Assembly (NCBI RefSeq): GCF_003610495.1
Contig: NZ_RAPK01000009.1
Coordinates: forward strand, 1 to 64,000
DNA from: Sinobaca qinghaiensis
Lineage (GTDB): Bacteria; Bacillota; Bacilli; Bacillales; Marinococcaceae
DNA length: 64,000 nucleotides
Reading direction: 5' to 3'
Made by a program: the position numbers and the translations under genes. The notes below the pieces were generated by a model. That model did no database searches and was not told the origin of the DNA. It saw only the letters and a program-made list of their open reading frames with translations. Every line of letters starts with the position of its first letter. Position 1 is the first letter of the stretch. Of the stretch, positions 50,150-59,581 are shown in pieces.

Positions 50150-51439
50150 TTATGGGTAAAGCCTGTTTAATAGACGCGGAAATGGAATGGTTTCCCTTAC
50201 ATGTTCAATACCGGACATCCAGGCAACTGTCCGTTCCAGTCCCAGTCCAAAACCAGAATGGGGTACTGATCCATACTGGCGGAGCTCCAGATACCAGCGG
50301 TAGGCATCTTCAGAAAGCCCATGTTCCTCAAACCGCTGTTCCAGCAGCTCAAAATCATCAATACGCTGGCTTCCTCCGATAATTTCACCGTATCCCTCCG
50401 GCGCAATTAAATCTGCACAAAGGGCGACTTCCGGATTTTCCGGGTCCGGCTTCATGTAGAACGACTTAATGCCAAGCGGATAATGCGTAATGAATACCGG
50501 CTTGTCATAGGATTCTGCAATAGCTGTCTCGTGAGGCGCTCCAAGATCTTCTCCCCAGGCAATATCAAATCCCTGCCCTCTTAGAAAGACGATTGCTTCA
50601 TCATACGTGAGGCGCGGAAACGGTGCCTGAATCTGCTGAAGCTTCGTAATATCGCGATCTAATGCTTCCAATTCAAGCGGACAGTGATCAATGACGCTTT
50701 TTGCTATATGAGATACATACTGCTCCTGAATCTGAAGACTTTCTTCATGGTCGGTAAATGCCATTTCCGGTTCTATCATCCAGAATTCAATTAAGTGGCG
50801 GCGCGTTTTTGATTTCTCGGCCCGGAATGTAGGACCAAATGAAAAAACGCGGTTGAATGCCATGGCGGCCGCTTCGAGATAGAGCTGTCCGGACTGGGAG
50901 AGATAGGCATTTTCATCAAAATATTTCGTATGAAATAAGTTCGTAGTGCCTTCTGCTGAATTACCCGTCAAAATAGGCGGATCGATTTTAACAAAACCTT
51001 CTTTGTCAAAAAAAGCATACGTTGCCCGGATAATTTCGTTTCGTATGCGCAGAATGGCGTGCTGTTTTTTGGAACGCATCCACAAATGGCGGTGATCCAT
51101 TAAAAATTCCGTGCCGTGTTCCTTTGGCGTGATTGGATAATCAACCGCTTCATGAATGATTTCAAGCCCGGTTACCTGCAGTTCAAAGCCGGATGGGGAA
51201 CGCTCATCGGTTTTCACTACCCCTTCTACATACATGGAGCTCTCCTGCGTTAACCCTTTTGCCTTTTGAAACAGTTCTTCTCCTACATCACTTTTTACGA
51301 CAATTCCCTGAATAAAGCCTGTTCCGTCCCGCAGTTGCAGAAAAGCAATTTTTCCGCTTGAGCGTTTATTAGCAAGCCAGCAGCCAAGTGTAATTGTCTG
51401 ATCTACGTGCCGGCTGATCTGTTCTATCGTTGGTTTCAT
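50150..51439 (-). CDS. asnS: Asparaginyl-tRNA synthetase
   Basis: Class IIb synthetase that charges tRNA-Asn. The N-terminal OB fold (residues 1-110) starts with [20 protein letters not shown]. Motif 1 lies around [16 protein letters not shown], motif 2 in [20 protein letters not shown] and motif 3 in [13 protein letters not shown]. Length 429 is normal. ATG sits 22 bases after ypmB with a GAGGCCC-type site. It is the last gene of the dinG-mtaD-ypmA-ypmB-asnS string. No T-box leader is present. Confidence 0.97.
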   Translation of the reverse strand: MKPTIEQISRHVDQTITLGCWLANKRSSGKIAFLQLRDGTGFIQGIVVKSDVGEELFQKAKGLTQESSMYVEGVVKTDERSPSGFELQVTGLEIIHEAVDYPITPKEHGTEFLMDHRHLWMRSKKQHAILRIRNEIIRATYAFFDKEGFVKIDPPILTGNSAEGTTNLFHTKYFDENAYLSQSGQLYLEAAAMAFNRVFSFGPTFRAEKSKTRRHLIEFWMIEPEMAFTDHEESLQIQEQYVSHIAKSVIDHCPLELEALDRDITKLQQIQAPFPRLTYDEAIVFLRGQGFDIAWGEDLGAPHETAIAESYDKPVFITHYPLGIKSFYMKPDPENPEVALCADLIAPEGYGEIIGGSQRIDDFELLEQRFEEHGLSEDAYRWYLELRQYGSVPHSGFGLGLERTVAWMSGIEHVRETIPFPRLLNRLYP

Positions 51440-51461
51440 TTTCCGGGCCTCCTGTTAATAG

Positions 51462-51938
51462 CTAATCTTTTCTAAAACTGTACCGCTTAATAAATTCTCC
51501 ATCCGCCATGCGGATATAGTAATACTGAAGCCTGCCTTCTGCTTCGTATACCCCTTCATATACTGGAATGCCTTCTTCGATCCCCGGGGTAACTTTTTTT
51601 AACCGTTCTACGTTATTGTCTTCCATAATCCGGGTTTCGGCTTCTTCGAGCGTAATGGTATCTGCGGCGTTTATCCGCTCCACCGCTTCTTCCTCATTCA
51701 AAAACACCCAGTCGCGGCTTTCATCTTCATTTGTTACCAGGGTGCTGTATAAAAAAGTGCTCCCATTATATAAAAAAACATCGTCCACACTTTCTACATT
51801 CTGTTCTTCGAGCGCAAGCTCTTCTCCCAGAGCCCTTTCTTCCAGAAGCGGGCCTCTTGCGACCAGCAGCAGAATAAACACTGCAGCTAAAAACAGAACG
51901 GCTGCTGCAGGCAGAATGACATACCATTTTTTCAGCAT
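51462..51938 (-). CDS. ypmB: YpmB protein
   Basis: Membrane-anchored protein of 158 residues with an N-terminal helix (ILPAAAVLFLAAVFILLLVA) and an extracellular PepSY-like region of two small repeats (the second around VTPGIEEGIPVYEGVYEAEG). Function unknown; conserved between dinG and asnS in Bacillus. The extracellular part is acidic. ATG 51936-51938 is preceded by AAAGGAGGCAG; 13 bases separate it from ypmA. Confidence 0.85.
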   Translation of the reverse strand: MLKKWYVILPAAAVLFLAAVFILLLVARGPLLEERALGEELALEEQNVESVDDVFLYNGSTFLYSTLVTNEDESRDWVFLNEEEAVERINAADTITLEEAETRIMEDNNVERLKKVTPGIEEGIPVYEGVYEAEGRLQYYYIRMADGEFIKRYSFRKD

Positions 51939-51951
51939 AGATCTGCCTCCT

Positions 51952-52122
51952 TTATGTGCGGTAGATCGTAAACACCATATAATCCGAATCTTTTTCGTCA
52001 AGCGCAAGCCCGAACATCAGATCATCGTCTTTTAACGTTCTATTTAATGTGTCTACTATTTTGTACACATCGTCTGCGGCTTTGAAACGGGTAGTTGACA
52101 TTACTTCCAATTGATCACTCAT
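51952..52122 (-). CDS. ypmA: YpmA protein
   Basis: A 56-residue soluble protein with the same length as B. subtilis YpmA (DUF4264). It begins MSDQLEVMSTTRFKAADDVY and includes LMFGLALDEKDSDYMVFTIYRT-like ending. Function is not established. ATG 52120-52122 follows AGGAGGGGC. It lies between mtaD and ypmB. Confidence 0.85.
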   Translation of the reverse strand: MSDQLEVMSTTRFKAADDVYKIVDTLNRTLKDDDLMFGLALDEKDSDYMVFTIYRT

Positions 52123-52132
52123 ACTGCCCCTC

Positions 52133-53446
52133 CTAATTTTTGCTTTGGTATACTTTCTCCAGTTTATCAAACTGACGGTTCACGTTATAGATGATTTTTT
52201 CTTCGTCCATCGTAAGCAGTTCCCGATCTTTCATTAACCGGCGGCCATTTACAAATACATCCGTTACGTCTCTTCCGGAAGCAGCATAGACGAGATGAGA
52301 CGAAATATTCTGCTTCGGCTGAAGATGAAGTTCTTCTGCATTAATTAACAGAAAGTCTGCATCCGCTCCGATTTCTACTACGCCGGCATTTGCAAATCCC
52401 AGCGTCTCTGCTCCGATTTGTGTAGCCATCTTATATATTTCTTCAGAAGAAATCACTGCCGGGTTTTCATGAGATGCTTTCTGCATGAAGGCCGCCATCC
52501 GCATTTCCTCAAACATATCCAGATTGTTGTTTGAAACAGTGCTGTCTGTACCGATGGAAATCGACAGCCCATTCTCTCTCATCTGCATCATAGGCATAAT
52601 ACCAGAGCCGAGCTTAGCATTGCTCATTGGATTGTGTGAAATATAGGCAGGTTTTCCTTTAAGCTGCTGCATTTCTTTTTCGCTCATGTGGACCGTATGG
52701 GTGAGTATGGTTTTCTCCTCGAAAAATCCCATATTCATCAAGTCATCGAATAAATCGACGCCGTTTTCTTTTTCATAGTCTGCTTTTTCACGGCGCGTTT
52801 CCATTAAATGAACACCGAGCGTCCATTTTTTATCATGGGCTGCTTTTACTATTTCTTTCATAAAACCCGGTGGACATGTGTAGGGGGCATGTGGAAACAT
52901 CATTCCTTTGATGCGTGAACCACCTTCTGTATCCCATTTCTCTCCAAGATAGACGGCTTCATCCAGTCGTCTCTTCTGCTCCGGCTGATCGACAAGGCCG
53001 ATCATGGCGCGTGCCAGTACGGCCTTTAAGCCTGAATCCTGCGCCGTCCGGAATACTGCGTCCATATCAATATGGTACATATCCTGAAACGCTACCGTTC
53101 CCGAACGGATCATTTCTGCCTGAGCCAGCATGGTGCCTGCTTCTGATACCTCTTTATCAAACAGAGCCTCTCTTGGCCAGATGTTATTGCCAAGCCACTC
53201 CTGCAGCACCACATCATCTGATACTCCGCGCAGAAGGGCCATTGGTGTATGACCGTGCGTATTGTACATTCCCGGAGTCAGCCAACGCCCCTTACCGTCA
53301 ATCACTTCTTCCCCGGCCTGTAGTTCAGGCTCTCCGCTTCCTATCGCTGCAATTTTTTCGTCTTCTACTCGAAGCCACTGATCGTAAGAAACCGCATTAT
53401 TCTGGTTTCCCCGGACAATATGAACATTTTTTATCGTATAACGCAT
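52133..53446 (-). CDS. mtaD: MTA/SAH deaminase-family amidohydrolase
   Basis: Cytosolic metal-dependent deaminase of the 5-methylthioadenosine/S-adenosylhomocysteine deaminase type. The metal-binding motif TPGMYNTHGHTPMALLRG, the middle HLMETRREK, LTHTVHMSE, SHNPMSNAKLGSG and the GTDSTVSNNNLDMF motif with its metal Asp are in order. Length 437. ATG 53444-53446 follows AAAGGAG, which overlaps the end of dinG. It lies between dinG and ypmA, where B. subtilis has none; aspB, usual before asnS, is absent. The exact deamination substrate is inferred from family. Confidence 0.88.
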   Translation of the reverse strand: MRYTIKNVHIVRGNQNNAVSYDQWLRVEDEKIAAIGSGEPELQAGEEVIDGKGRWLTPGMYNTHGHTPMALLRGVSDDVVLQEWLGNNIWPREALFDKEVSEAGTMLAQAEMIRSGTVAFQDMYHIDMDAVFRTAQDSGLKAVLARAMIGLVDQPEQKRRLDEAVYLGEKWDTEGGSRIKGMMFPHAPYTCPPGFMKEIVKAAHDKKWTLGVHLMETRREKADYEKENGVDLFDDLMNMGFFEEKTILTHTVHMSEKEMQQLKGKPAYISHNPMSNAKLGSGIMPMMQMRENGLSISIGTDSTVSNNNLDMFEEMRMAAFMQKASHENPAVISSEEIYKMATQIGAETLGFANAGVVEIGADADFLLINAEELHLQPKQNISSHLVYAASGRDVTDVFVNGRRLMKDRELLTMDEEKIIYNVNRQFDKLEKVYQSKN

Positions 53447-53462
53447 GGATTGTTCTCCTTTA

Positions 53463-56264
53463 TTAATTAGTCTCGTTATAAAAATCATGAATATAGTTTA
53501 ACAACGCATCTGACTGCTTATGCACAACAGGCATATCCGGCAGCGAATGTAGAAACGCCGGGCCGTAGGAAGCTTTCATAATCCGTTTATCCAGCACCAC
53601 AACCGTTCCCCGGTCCGAATGGCCCCGGATCATTCGTCCAAAGCCCTGCCTGAATCGCAGAATCGCCTGAGGCAGTGACATTTCCTGGAACGCATTTCCT
53701 CCCTGCTTTTCAATTCGCTGCATTTGGGAATGAATAAGCGGGTCTCCAGGAGGAGAAAACGGCAGCCGGGCTATAATTAAACAGCGCAGCTGGTCACCGG
53801 GAAGATCAATTCCTTCCCAAAAAGCGTTCGTCCCCAGCAGGATGGTCCGCTTGTTCTGCTGGAACGTTTTTAACAATTTGCTTTTGCTTCCGCTGTGGAT
53901 GCCCTGGGCTATAATCGTAAAGCTGTTCATCTCGTCCCATTCACGGAGCATATGGTACGTGTCGGCCAGCATATCAAAGGAAGTAAACAAAATAAGCACT
54001 CTGCCATCTGTAACAGAAGCCGTGTGGTAGATAAAATCAGCCATTGCCTCTACATAGGTGCTGTCCCTGACCCCTGGGAAATCACTTGGAATCAAAAGAG
54101 CAGAGCGGTTTTCATAGGAATACGGGGACGGGATATACAGCGTCTCCGGCGTAAAGTCGTCCAGCCCCCATTTCGATACAGCATAGGAAAACGATTGTTC
54201 CACCATTAAGGTCGCAGACGTCATAATCACGCTGCTCTTGGCTCCAAACAGTTTATCTGCCAGATCATTTGAAACATCCAGAGGCCGTTTGTAAATAGAC
54301 ACTCCGTTTGCAGCTCCTTTATGATCAGCTTCCATCCAGTAAACATGGTCGTCTGTCTGCTCCAGGGTGACCTGTGCGAGTTCGTCAAATGCCTCACTTA
54401 GATCATCCGCTGTCTGCTGAAAGTCCGTAAGCAGCGCTTCATTGTAATCAGAATGGACCGTATTTTTCTGCAGAATCTGCTGGAATACGCCCCATTCTTT
54501 TTTCTCTTCCCGAAAGATCATGTCCAGCCGGTTGACTGCTTCTCTGGCTGCCTTCCAGGCCGGGCCATTTTGACCGCCGGGCTCATAGCGGTAAAGCATC
54601 CGCCCGACGTCCGTCCGTTCGGAATGGCTGTTTTTCATACAAATTTGACGCAGCAGACGAAATAACTCGCTGCACTCATATTTCAGAAGCGCAATATGAT
54701 CCCGTCGTCTTTGGTACCATGTATCCGTAAGGGCATGCACCGTTTCTTCTTCTATTAACTGCAGTTTAAAAAAGCTGCCTTTGCCGGTACCGGCATCGAT
54801 TTTGTTTAATAAATACTGGAATGAATAATAATCCACGTCTGCTCCCAGATGTTTAGACGCCGCTTCTTCAATTTGATGCGCTTCATCTATAATAAGTCTT
54901 TCATACGAAGGCAGTATACTATTTTTGCGTTTAACGTCTGAAAAAAGCAGGGCATGATTTACGATCACAATTTGGCTTTCCGCTGCCTGTTTTTTAGCAC
55001 GTTCGTAAAAACAGTAGGGAAACCATGAGGATCCGGGCCCGGGCGCTGTAGCTCTCCGGCTGCTTATTTTCTGCCAGATTGCATGATTATCCCCGCCGGC
55101 CCGGTTTAACTCATTTAAGTCACCGGTTTGGGTTTCAAGCAGCCAGACCGTTACCTGAGCCAAAGCCAGAGCTTCATCATGGGTTGCCACCGGTTCCTGC
55201 CACTGCATGGAAAAGCGGCGCAGACATAGATAATGCTGTCTTCCTTTGAGAATCGATACGTTAAACGAATATGGCAGCATAGCTTTTAAAAAAGGAATGT
55301 CCCTGTCATACAGCTGTTCCTGAAGCGCATTTGTATAAGTAGAGATTACAATCTGCTCCTGCTGTGCAAGGCTGTGAAGCACTGCAGGTGCTAAGTAGGC
55401 TAACGATTTACCGGTTCCCGGGCCTGCTTCTATTAAGGCGTGAGACCGCTCTGTAAAGCAGGAGGTTATCGTATCCGCCATTTCCTGCTGGCCTTTCCGG
55501 AATTCAAATGCACTCCACTTTTCTGAAAAGTAACCGTCTCTGCTGAAAAGCGGCGGCAGGGAAACATCTGGAGCCGCTTCCTGTGCAGGCGCTTCTTGTG
55601 GAGATTTTAAAGCTATATTGTGTACCACCCGGATGCCTTCGGACTCTTTGAGCCTGAGGTTATTTTTTGCCTGCATGAATACCGGCTCCAGGTGACTCTG
55701 CATATATTTGGAAGCCGTCATCAGCTTTTGGAGGGCAGGGACCGGCATGGTTTCTATTTTTCTTTTTATAGCAAGCCAGATTTCTGCGGTAACGATGGCG
55801 TCGCTGTCTGCCTGGTGGGGCCTGTCATGAGAAATATTCAGCCAGTCCGCAAGCTGGGTCAGCTGATAGCCCGGCGCAGTCGGAAACATAAACCGTGCAC
55901 ACTCCACCGTATCGAGTGTAGCCCCTTCAAATACAGGTAAACCTGCATTGGAAAGCTCCGCATTCAGTACGCTCAAATCAAATGGTACATTGTGAGCGAC
56001 CAGAACTGCATCTTCGAGCCAGGCAAGCATTGGTTTTGCTGCCCCGGCAAACGAATCTGCTTTTTCTACATCTTCGTTTGTAATACCTGTTAATTCCATA
56101 ATAAACGGGGGGATCGAATGAGCCGGGCGGATATAGGCGGAAAACGTGTCGATGATTTCATCATCCTCCATCAACACCGCACCTATTTGAATAATATTAT
56201 CTCCGTCCTGCGGCGCATTTCCTGTGGTTTCCGTATCAATTACTACATATTTTGGCAAGCTCAT
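53463..56264 (-). CDS. dinG: DinG: 3'-5' exonuclease fused to XPD-like helicase
   Basis: A 933-residue fusion. The N-terminal DEDDh exonuclease domain (residues 1-170) begins YVVIDTETTGNAPQDGD. The superfamily 2 helicase has EAGPGTGKSLAYLAP (Walker A), LIIDEAHQIEEAA and FWEGIDLPGD, with arginine-finger region FRQGFGRMIRGHSD. As in other Firmicutes ExoDinG proteins, the four-cysteine iron-sulfur cluster of E. coli DinG is not apparent. It likely acts in DNA repair. ATG follows a GGGGTGA site, 24 bases after panD, and there is no terminator between. Confidence 0.95.
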   Translation of the reverse strand: MSLPKYVVIDTETTGNAPQDGDNIIQIGAVLMEDDEIIDTFSAYIRPAHSIPPFIMELTGITNEDVEKADSFAGAAKPMLAWLEDAVLVAHNVPFDLSVLNAELSNAGLPVFEGATLDTVECARFMFPTAPGYQLTQLADWLNISHDRPHQADSDAIVTAEIWLAIKRKIETMPVPALQKLMTASKYMQSHLEPVFMQAKNNLRLKESEGIRVVHNIALKSPQEAPAQEAAPDVSLPPLFSRDGYFSEKWSAFEFRKGQQEMADTITSCFTERSHALIEAGPGTGKSLAYLAPAVLHSLAQQEQIVISTYTNALQEQLYDRDIPFLKAMLPYSFNVSILKGRQHYLCLRRFSMQWQEPVATHDEALALAQVTVWLLETQTGDLNELNRAGGDNHAIWQKISSRRATAPGPGSSWFPYCFYERAKKQAAESQIVIVNHALLFSDVKRKNSILPSYERLIIDEAHQIEEAASKHLGADVDYYSFQYLLNKIDAGTGKGSFFKLQLIEEETVHALTDTWYQRRRDHIALLKYECSELFRLLRQICMKNSHSERTDVGRMLYRYEPGGQNGPAWKAAREAVNRLDMIFREEKKEWGVFQQILQKNTVHSDYNEALLTDFQQTADDLSEAFDELAQVTLEQTDDHVYWMEADHKGAANGVSIYKRPLDVSNDLADKLFGAKSSVIMTSATLMVEQSFSYAVSKWGLDDFTPETLYIPSPYSYENRSALLIPSDFPGVRDSTYVEAMADFIYHTASVTDGRVLILFTSFDMLADTYHMLREWDEMNSFTIIAQGIHSGSKSKLLKTFQQNKRTILLGTNAFWEGIDLPGDQLRCLIIARLPFSPPGDPLIHSQMQRIEKQGGNAFQEMSLPQAILRFRQGFGRMIRGHSDRGTVVVLDKRIMKASYGPAFLHSLPDMPVVHKQSDALLNYIHDFYNETN

Positions 56265-56288
56265 TCACCCCGTTATTATCGTTGCACG

Positions 56289-56684
56289 TTAACGTTCTGT
56301 TTCCAGCGTCGCTGCGTGTATTTCTTTATTTATATATTGCTCTATTTTATTATCGGCATCCAGAACAGCTATTTTGGGCTGCCACGCTGCTGCCCGTTCT
56401 TCTTCTATCATCGTGTAGGCAATAATAATAACTGTATCCCCGGGCTGAACGAGACGGGCTGCTGCCCCGTTCAGACAAATGGTGCCTGAACCTCGAGGTC
56501 CTGTGATAACGTATGTTTCCAGGCGCTCGCCGTTATTATTGTTTACGATCTGTACTTTTTCATTTTCCAGCAGATCGACGCTTTCCATTAAATCTTCGTC
56601 AATCGTGACGCTCCCTACATAATGAAGATTGGCTTCTGTTACTGTGGCCCGGTGCAGTTTTGATTTCATCATTGTTCTAAACAT
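56289..56684 (-). CDS. panD: Aspartate 1-decarboxylase (proenzyme)
   Basis: Makes beta-alanine from aspartate for pantothenate. The pyruvoyl enzyme is cut between Gly and Ser in YVGSVTID near residue 28; [34 protein letters not shown] and [11 protein letters not shown] are typical. Length 131, including the MFRTMMKSK start known from B. subtilis PanD. It overlaps panC by eight bases. Confidence 0.97.
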   Translation of the reverse strand: MFRTMMKSKLHRATVTEANLHYVGSVTIDEDLMESVDLLENEKVQIVNNNNGERLETYVITGPRGSGTICLNGAAARLVQPGDTVIIIAYTMIEEERAAAWQPKIAVLDADNKIEQYINKEIHAATLETER

Positions 56685-57564
56685 GGCTCTTCTCCTGTTC
56701 TCCTGCCGGTTTATGCAGCGTTCCTGCTTTCACCGTGATATTGTCGATGAGGCGGGCTTTATTAAAATAAACGGCACAGGCTATCACCCACATTTTACTG
56801 GCTGTATCCAATGGATCAAGAGAGGGAAACGGCAGGGCCTGAACGTAATCAATGCGCCCGCTCGTATGCTCCGTAATATACTGCTTTACCACCTCTGTGA
56901 TTTCGTCGGGCTGCTTTCCTTTTTCCCACAGCATTTCTGCCAGTTTGAGAGATTCATATATTTGAGCCGCTTCCTGCTTTTCTGTGCTGCTTAAATATAA
57001 GTTTCTGGAGCTCTTAGCGAGTCCGGATGCTTCTCTTACGGTATCACAAATGACTAATTTTGTATCCAGATGATAATCATCGATCATATTCATAAGCACC
57101 GCTGTCTGCTGAATATCTTTTCGTCCAAAGTAAGCCCGGTCAGCAGGTATAATCTGCAGTAACTTATGAACCACTGTCGCCACTCCGTCAAAATGACCCG
57201 GCCGGCTTTTACCGCAGAGCACGCCGGCTCCCTTTTTCACATGAATTACGGTCGTCATCGGGCGGGGGTACATTTCCTGAACGGACGGCAGAAACAACAG
57301 GTCCACTCCATGCTTCTCCGCAGCCTCCATATCTTCTGCTTCTGATCTTGGATACGACGCCAGGTCTTCACCAGGACCGAACTGAAGCGGATTAACGAAT
57401 ATACTTGCAGCGGTCCAGTCATTTTCTTCTGCCGAACGCTGGAAAAGGGAAGTATGGCCTTCATGAAGTGCCCCCATGGTTGGAACAAAACCGAGTGAGC
57501 CTTCCTGCTTTTTCAGTTTTCGGATTTCTGCTTTCATCTCTTGAACGGTACGGATTATTTTCAT
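56677..57564 (-). CDS. panC: Pantothenate synthetase
   Basis: Joins pantoate and beta-alanine with ATP. The nucleotide-binding [14 protein letters not shown] and the KMSKS-like region are present; [12 protein letters not shown] and [16 protein letters not shown] are conserved. Length 295. It overlaps panB by four bases (ATGA) and panD by eight. Confidence 0.97.
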   Translation of the reverse strand: MKIIRTVQEMKAEIRKLKKQEGSLGFVPTMGALHEGHTSLFQRSAEENDWTAASIFVNPLQFGPGEDLASYPRSEAEDMEAAEKHGVDLLFLPSVQEMYPRPMTTVIHVKKGAGVLCGKSRPGHFDGVATVVHKLLQIIPADRAYFGRKDIQQTAVLMNMIDDYHLDTKLVICDTVREASGLAKSSRNLYLSSTEKQEAAQIYESLKLAEMLWEKGKQPDEITEVVKQYITEHTSGRIDYVQALPFPSLDPLDTASKMWVIACAVYFNKARLIDNITVKAGTLHKPAGEQEKSHV

Positions 57565-58400
57565 ATCCCGGCACCTGTTATTACTTTTTCCAAAATGGAA
57601 GCAGGCATCGTGAACGTATGGGAAGCATCAGGAAAAGACCGGTCCTTTACTTCCTTTACGTATTCCGAAAGGCCTGTATGAATAGACGGCTCCAGATGCG
57701 CAAACGCTTTGACAAAGGAAGGCACATGGCCGTTTCCTATTCCAAGTGCGTCATGATAAACGAGCACCTGTCCGTCCGTGCGGCTGCCGGCTCCTATACC
57801 GATAACCGGAATGGAGAGGATAGAGGCAATATAAGCTGCCAGTTCCCCGGGTACACACTCCAGTACGAGTGCAAAAGCCCCCGCCTCTTCCACCTGTTTC
57901 GCATCTTCAATTAAACGGCCGGCTGACTTCTCGCTTTTCCCCTGAACTTTATACCCTCCAAGCACGGCAAAAGACTGTGGTGTTAGCCCCAGATGCGACA
58001 TTACTGCTACGCCGCCTTCTGTCAGTGCCGTAATCAACGGGACAAATTCTCCGGCCCCCTCGATCTTTACAGCATCGGCCCCGCCGTCCTGAATAGTCCG
58101 CCGTACCGCAGAAACGGCTTCATTCCGGCTTCCGCTGCAGCTTAGAAACGGCATATCGGTAACTGTAAAAACCCCGGGAGCGCCGCGCTTTACAGCCCGT
58201 GTATGCAAAATCATATCTTCTACGGTCACCGGCACGGTTGACGTATATCCATGAATGACCATACCCGCAGAATCCCCAACCAGCAGAAGGTCCATCTCTG
58301 CCTGTGCGCAGGCGGCGGCAGAAGGAGCGTCATATGCGGTCATCATCGCAATCGGAATCCGCTCCTGTTTTAATTTTCGAAGCGTTAATGTTGTATGCAT
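57561..58400 (-). CDS. panB: Ketopantoate hydroxymethyltransferase
   Basis: First step of pantothenate synthesis: adds a hydroxymethyl from methylene-tetrahydrofolate to 2-oxoisovalerate. TIM-barrel marks: MMTAYDAPSA, LLVGDSAGMVIHGY, GGADAVKIEG, MSHLGLTPQS and VIGIGAGSRTDGQVLV. Length 279. ATG follows GGAGGAGAG. A long hairpin and an inverted repeat lie in the 203-base gap upstream. Leads panBCD-dinG. Confidence 0.97.
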   Translation of the reverse strand: MHTTLTLRKLKQERIPIAMMTAYDAPSAAACAQAEMDLLLVGDSAGMVIHGYTSTVPVTVEDMILHTRAVKRGAPGVFTVTDMPFLSCSGSRNEAVSAVRRTIQDGGADAVKIEGAGEFVPLITALTEGGVAVMSHLGLTPQSFAVLGGYKVQGKSEKSAGRLIEDAKQVEEAGAFALVLECVPGELAAYIASILSIPVIGIGAGSRTDGQVLVYHDALGIGNGHVPSFVKAFAHLEPSIHTGLSEYVKEVKDRSFPDASHTFTMPASILEKVITGAGI

Positions 58401-58425
58401 GCTAATCTCTCCTCCTAATTTATAG

Positions 58426-58478
58426 GGAGAAGGATGAAATACAAGCTTTATGAAACGATGTTGCTTTCATCTTTCTCC
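58426..58478 (-). promoter_or_regulatory. Hairpin in the panB leader
   Basis: GGAGAAGGATGAAA (58426-58439) and TTTCATCTTTCTCC (58465-58478) pair at 13 of 14 positions with a 25-base loop, just before the panB ribosome site. No T run follows on the minus strand, so it is not a simple terminator. Confidence 0.6.
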
Positions 58479-58540
58479 GTCCCTGTCCATTTACGGATCA
58501 AGGCAGATCAATCATTACTAAGCTTCCATTACGGGAGGTA

Positions 58541-58565
58541 CAGTTCGAAAATATTCGATACTGTC
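58541..58565. promoter_or_regulatory. Interrupted inverted repeat upstream of panB
   Basis: ACAGT-TCGA and TCGA-TACTGT face each other across AAATAT, with one bulged base. It lies just past birA, in the only long gap before panB, and could be an operator or a birA 3' hairpin. Confidence 0.4.
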
Positions 58566-58603
58566 CTGACACGTTGAAGTTGCATTTAGTATATCAAATT
58601 TCA

Positions 58604-59581
58604 TCATGTACTGCGCTGTTCGTGGATGTCCGCACTGTAAATATATTCTATTTTCCCATCTTCTGTTTCAAGTAGAAGAACACCATCCTTAGTAATACCC
58701 CTGGCCAGTCCGCATAGTGTTTTTCTGGTAGTAACGGCCGTAATATACTTTCCAATCGTAACAGCGAGTGCTTCCCACTTTTCACGCACCGGGCCGAATC
58801 CTTCCTCAAGCATCCGGAAATACCAGTATTCGTATTGTTTTAATATTTCGGCAAGCAGCTGTGCCCGGTTATACTGGCCGGCTCCTGCTATAGCAAGCGA
58901 CGTGGCACGGCTCTGGATATCTTCAGGAAAATCCTCCTGCTTTTGATTAATATTTAATCCGAAACCCACAATGACAGCGTGGATCTCATCAGGGTCTGAC
59001 TGCATCTCAATAAGAATCCCCGCAATTTTTTTATCGGCTATCAATAGGTCATTCGGCCATTTAATATCTACGGGCAGATCTGTTACTTTCCTGACTCCTT
59101 CTGCGATAGCAACGGCGGTAAGCAGCGTAAGCTGAGGCGCCTGCTGGGGAGGAAAGGAAGGCCGCAGGATCAGGCTGCACCAGAGACCGGTGCCTTTCGG
59201 TGAGTGAAAGGGCCTGCCCATACGTCCTTTGCCTTTGAGCTGCTCCTCTGCTACTACAATCGTTCCTTCCGGCGCATCTTCTCTCGCTGCCTCATGGGCG
59301 GGAATCTGGGTGGAGTTTACCTGGTCAAAAGAGTGGACGACCCGCCCAAACGTCTTCGTGTCCAAATAGGCATTTATTTCGTCGGCGGTTATGGAATTTG
59401 GCGTATATTCCATTTTATAGCCTTTCTTTGTTACCGCGTTTATTTTGTAGCCTTTTTTGCGGAGTTCTTCGATGTGCTTCCACACGGCTGTCCTTGAAAT
59501 ACCCAGCTTATCGCTTATCTCCTGTCCGGAAATATAGGAGCTGCCTGAATCATGTAATATTGCCAACAGCTTATCACGCAT
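58604..59581 (-). CDS. birA: Biotin-protein ligase and biotin repressor BirA
   Basis: Attaches biotin to carboxylases and, with its N-terminal winged helix, represses biotin genes. HTH: ISGQEISDKLGISRTAVWKH. The biotinoyl-AMP loop is KGKGRMGRPFHSPKGTGLW, followed by DIKWPNDLL. Length 325. ATG overlaps the end of cca by eight bases. Confidence 0.97.
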   Translation of the reverse strand: MRDKLLAILHDSGSSYISGQEISDKLGISRTAVWKHIEELRKKGYKINAVTKKGYKMEYTPNSITADEINAYLDTKTFGRVVHSFDQVNSTQIPAHEAAREDAPEGTIVVAEEQLKGKGRMGRPFHSPKGTGLWCSLILRPSFPPQQAPQLTLLTAVAIAEGVRKVTDLPVDIKWPNDLLIADKKIAGILIEMQSDPDEIHAVIVGFGLNINQKQEDFPEDIQSRATSLAIAGAGQYNRAQLLAEILKQYEYWYFRMLEEGFGPVREKWEALAVTIGKYITAVTTRKTLCGLARGITKDGVLLLETEDGKIEYIYSADIHEQRST

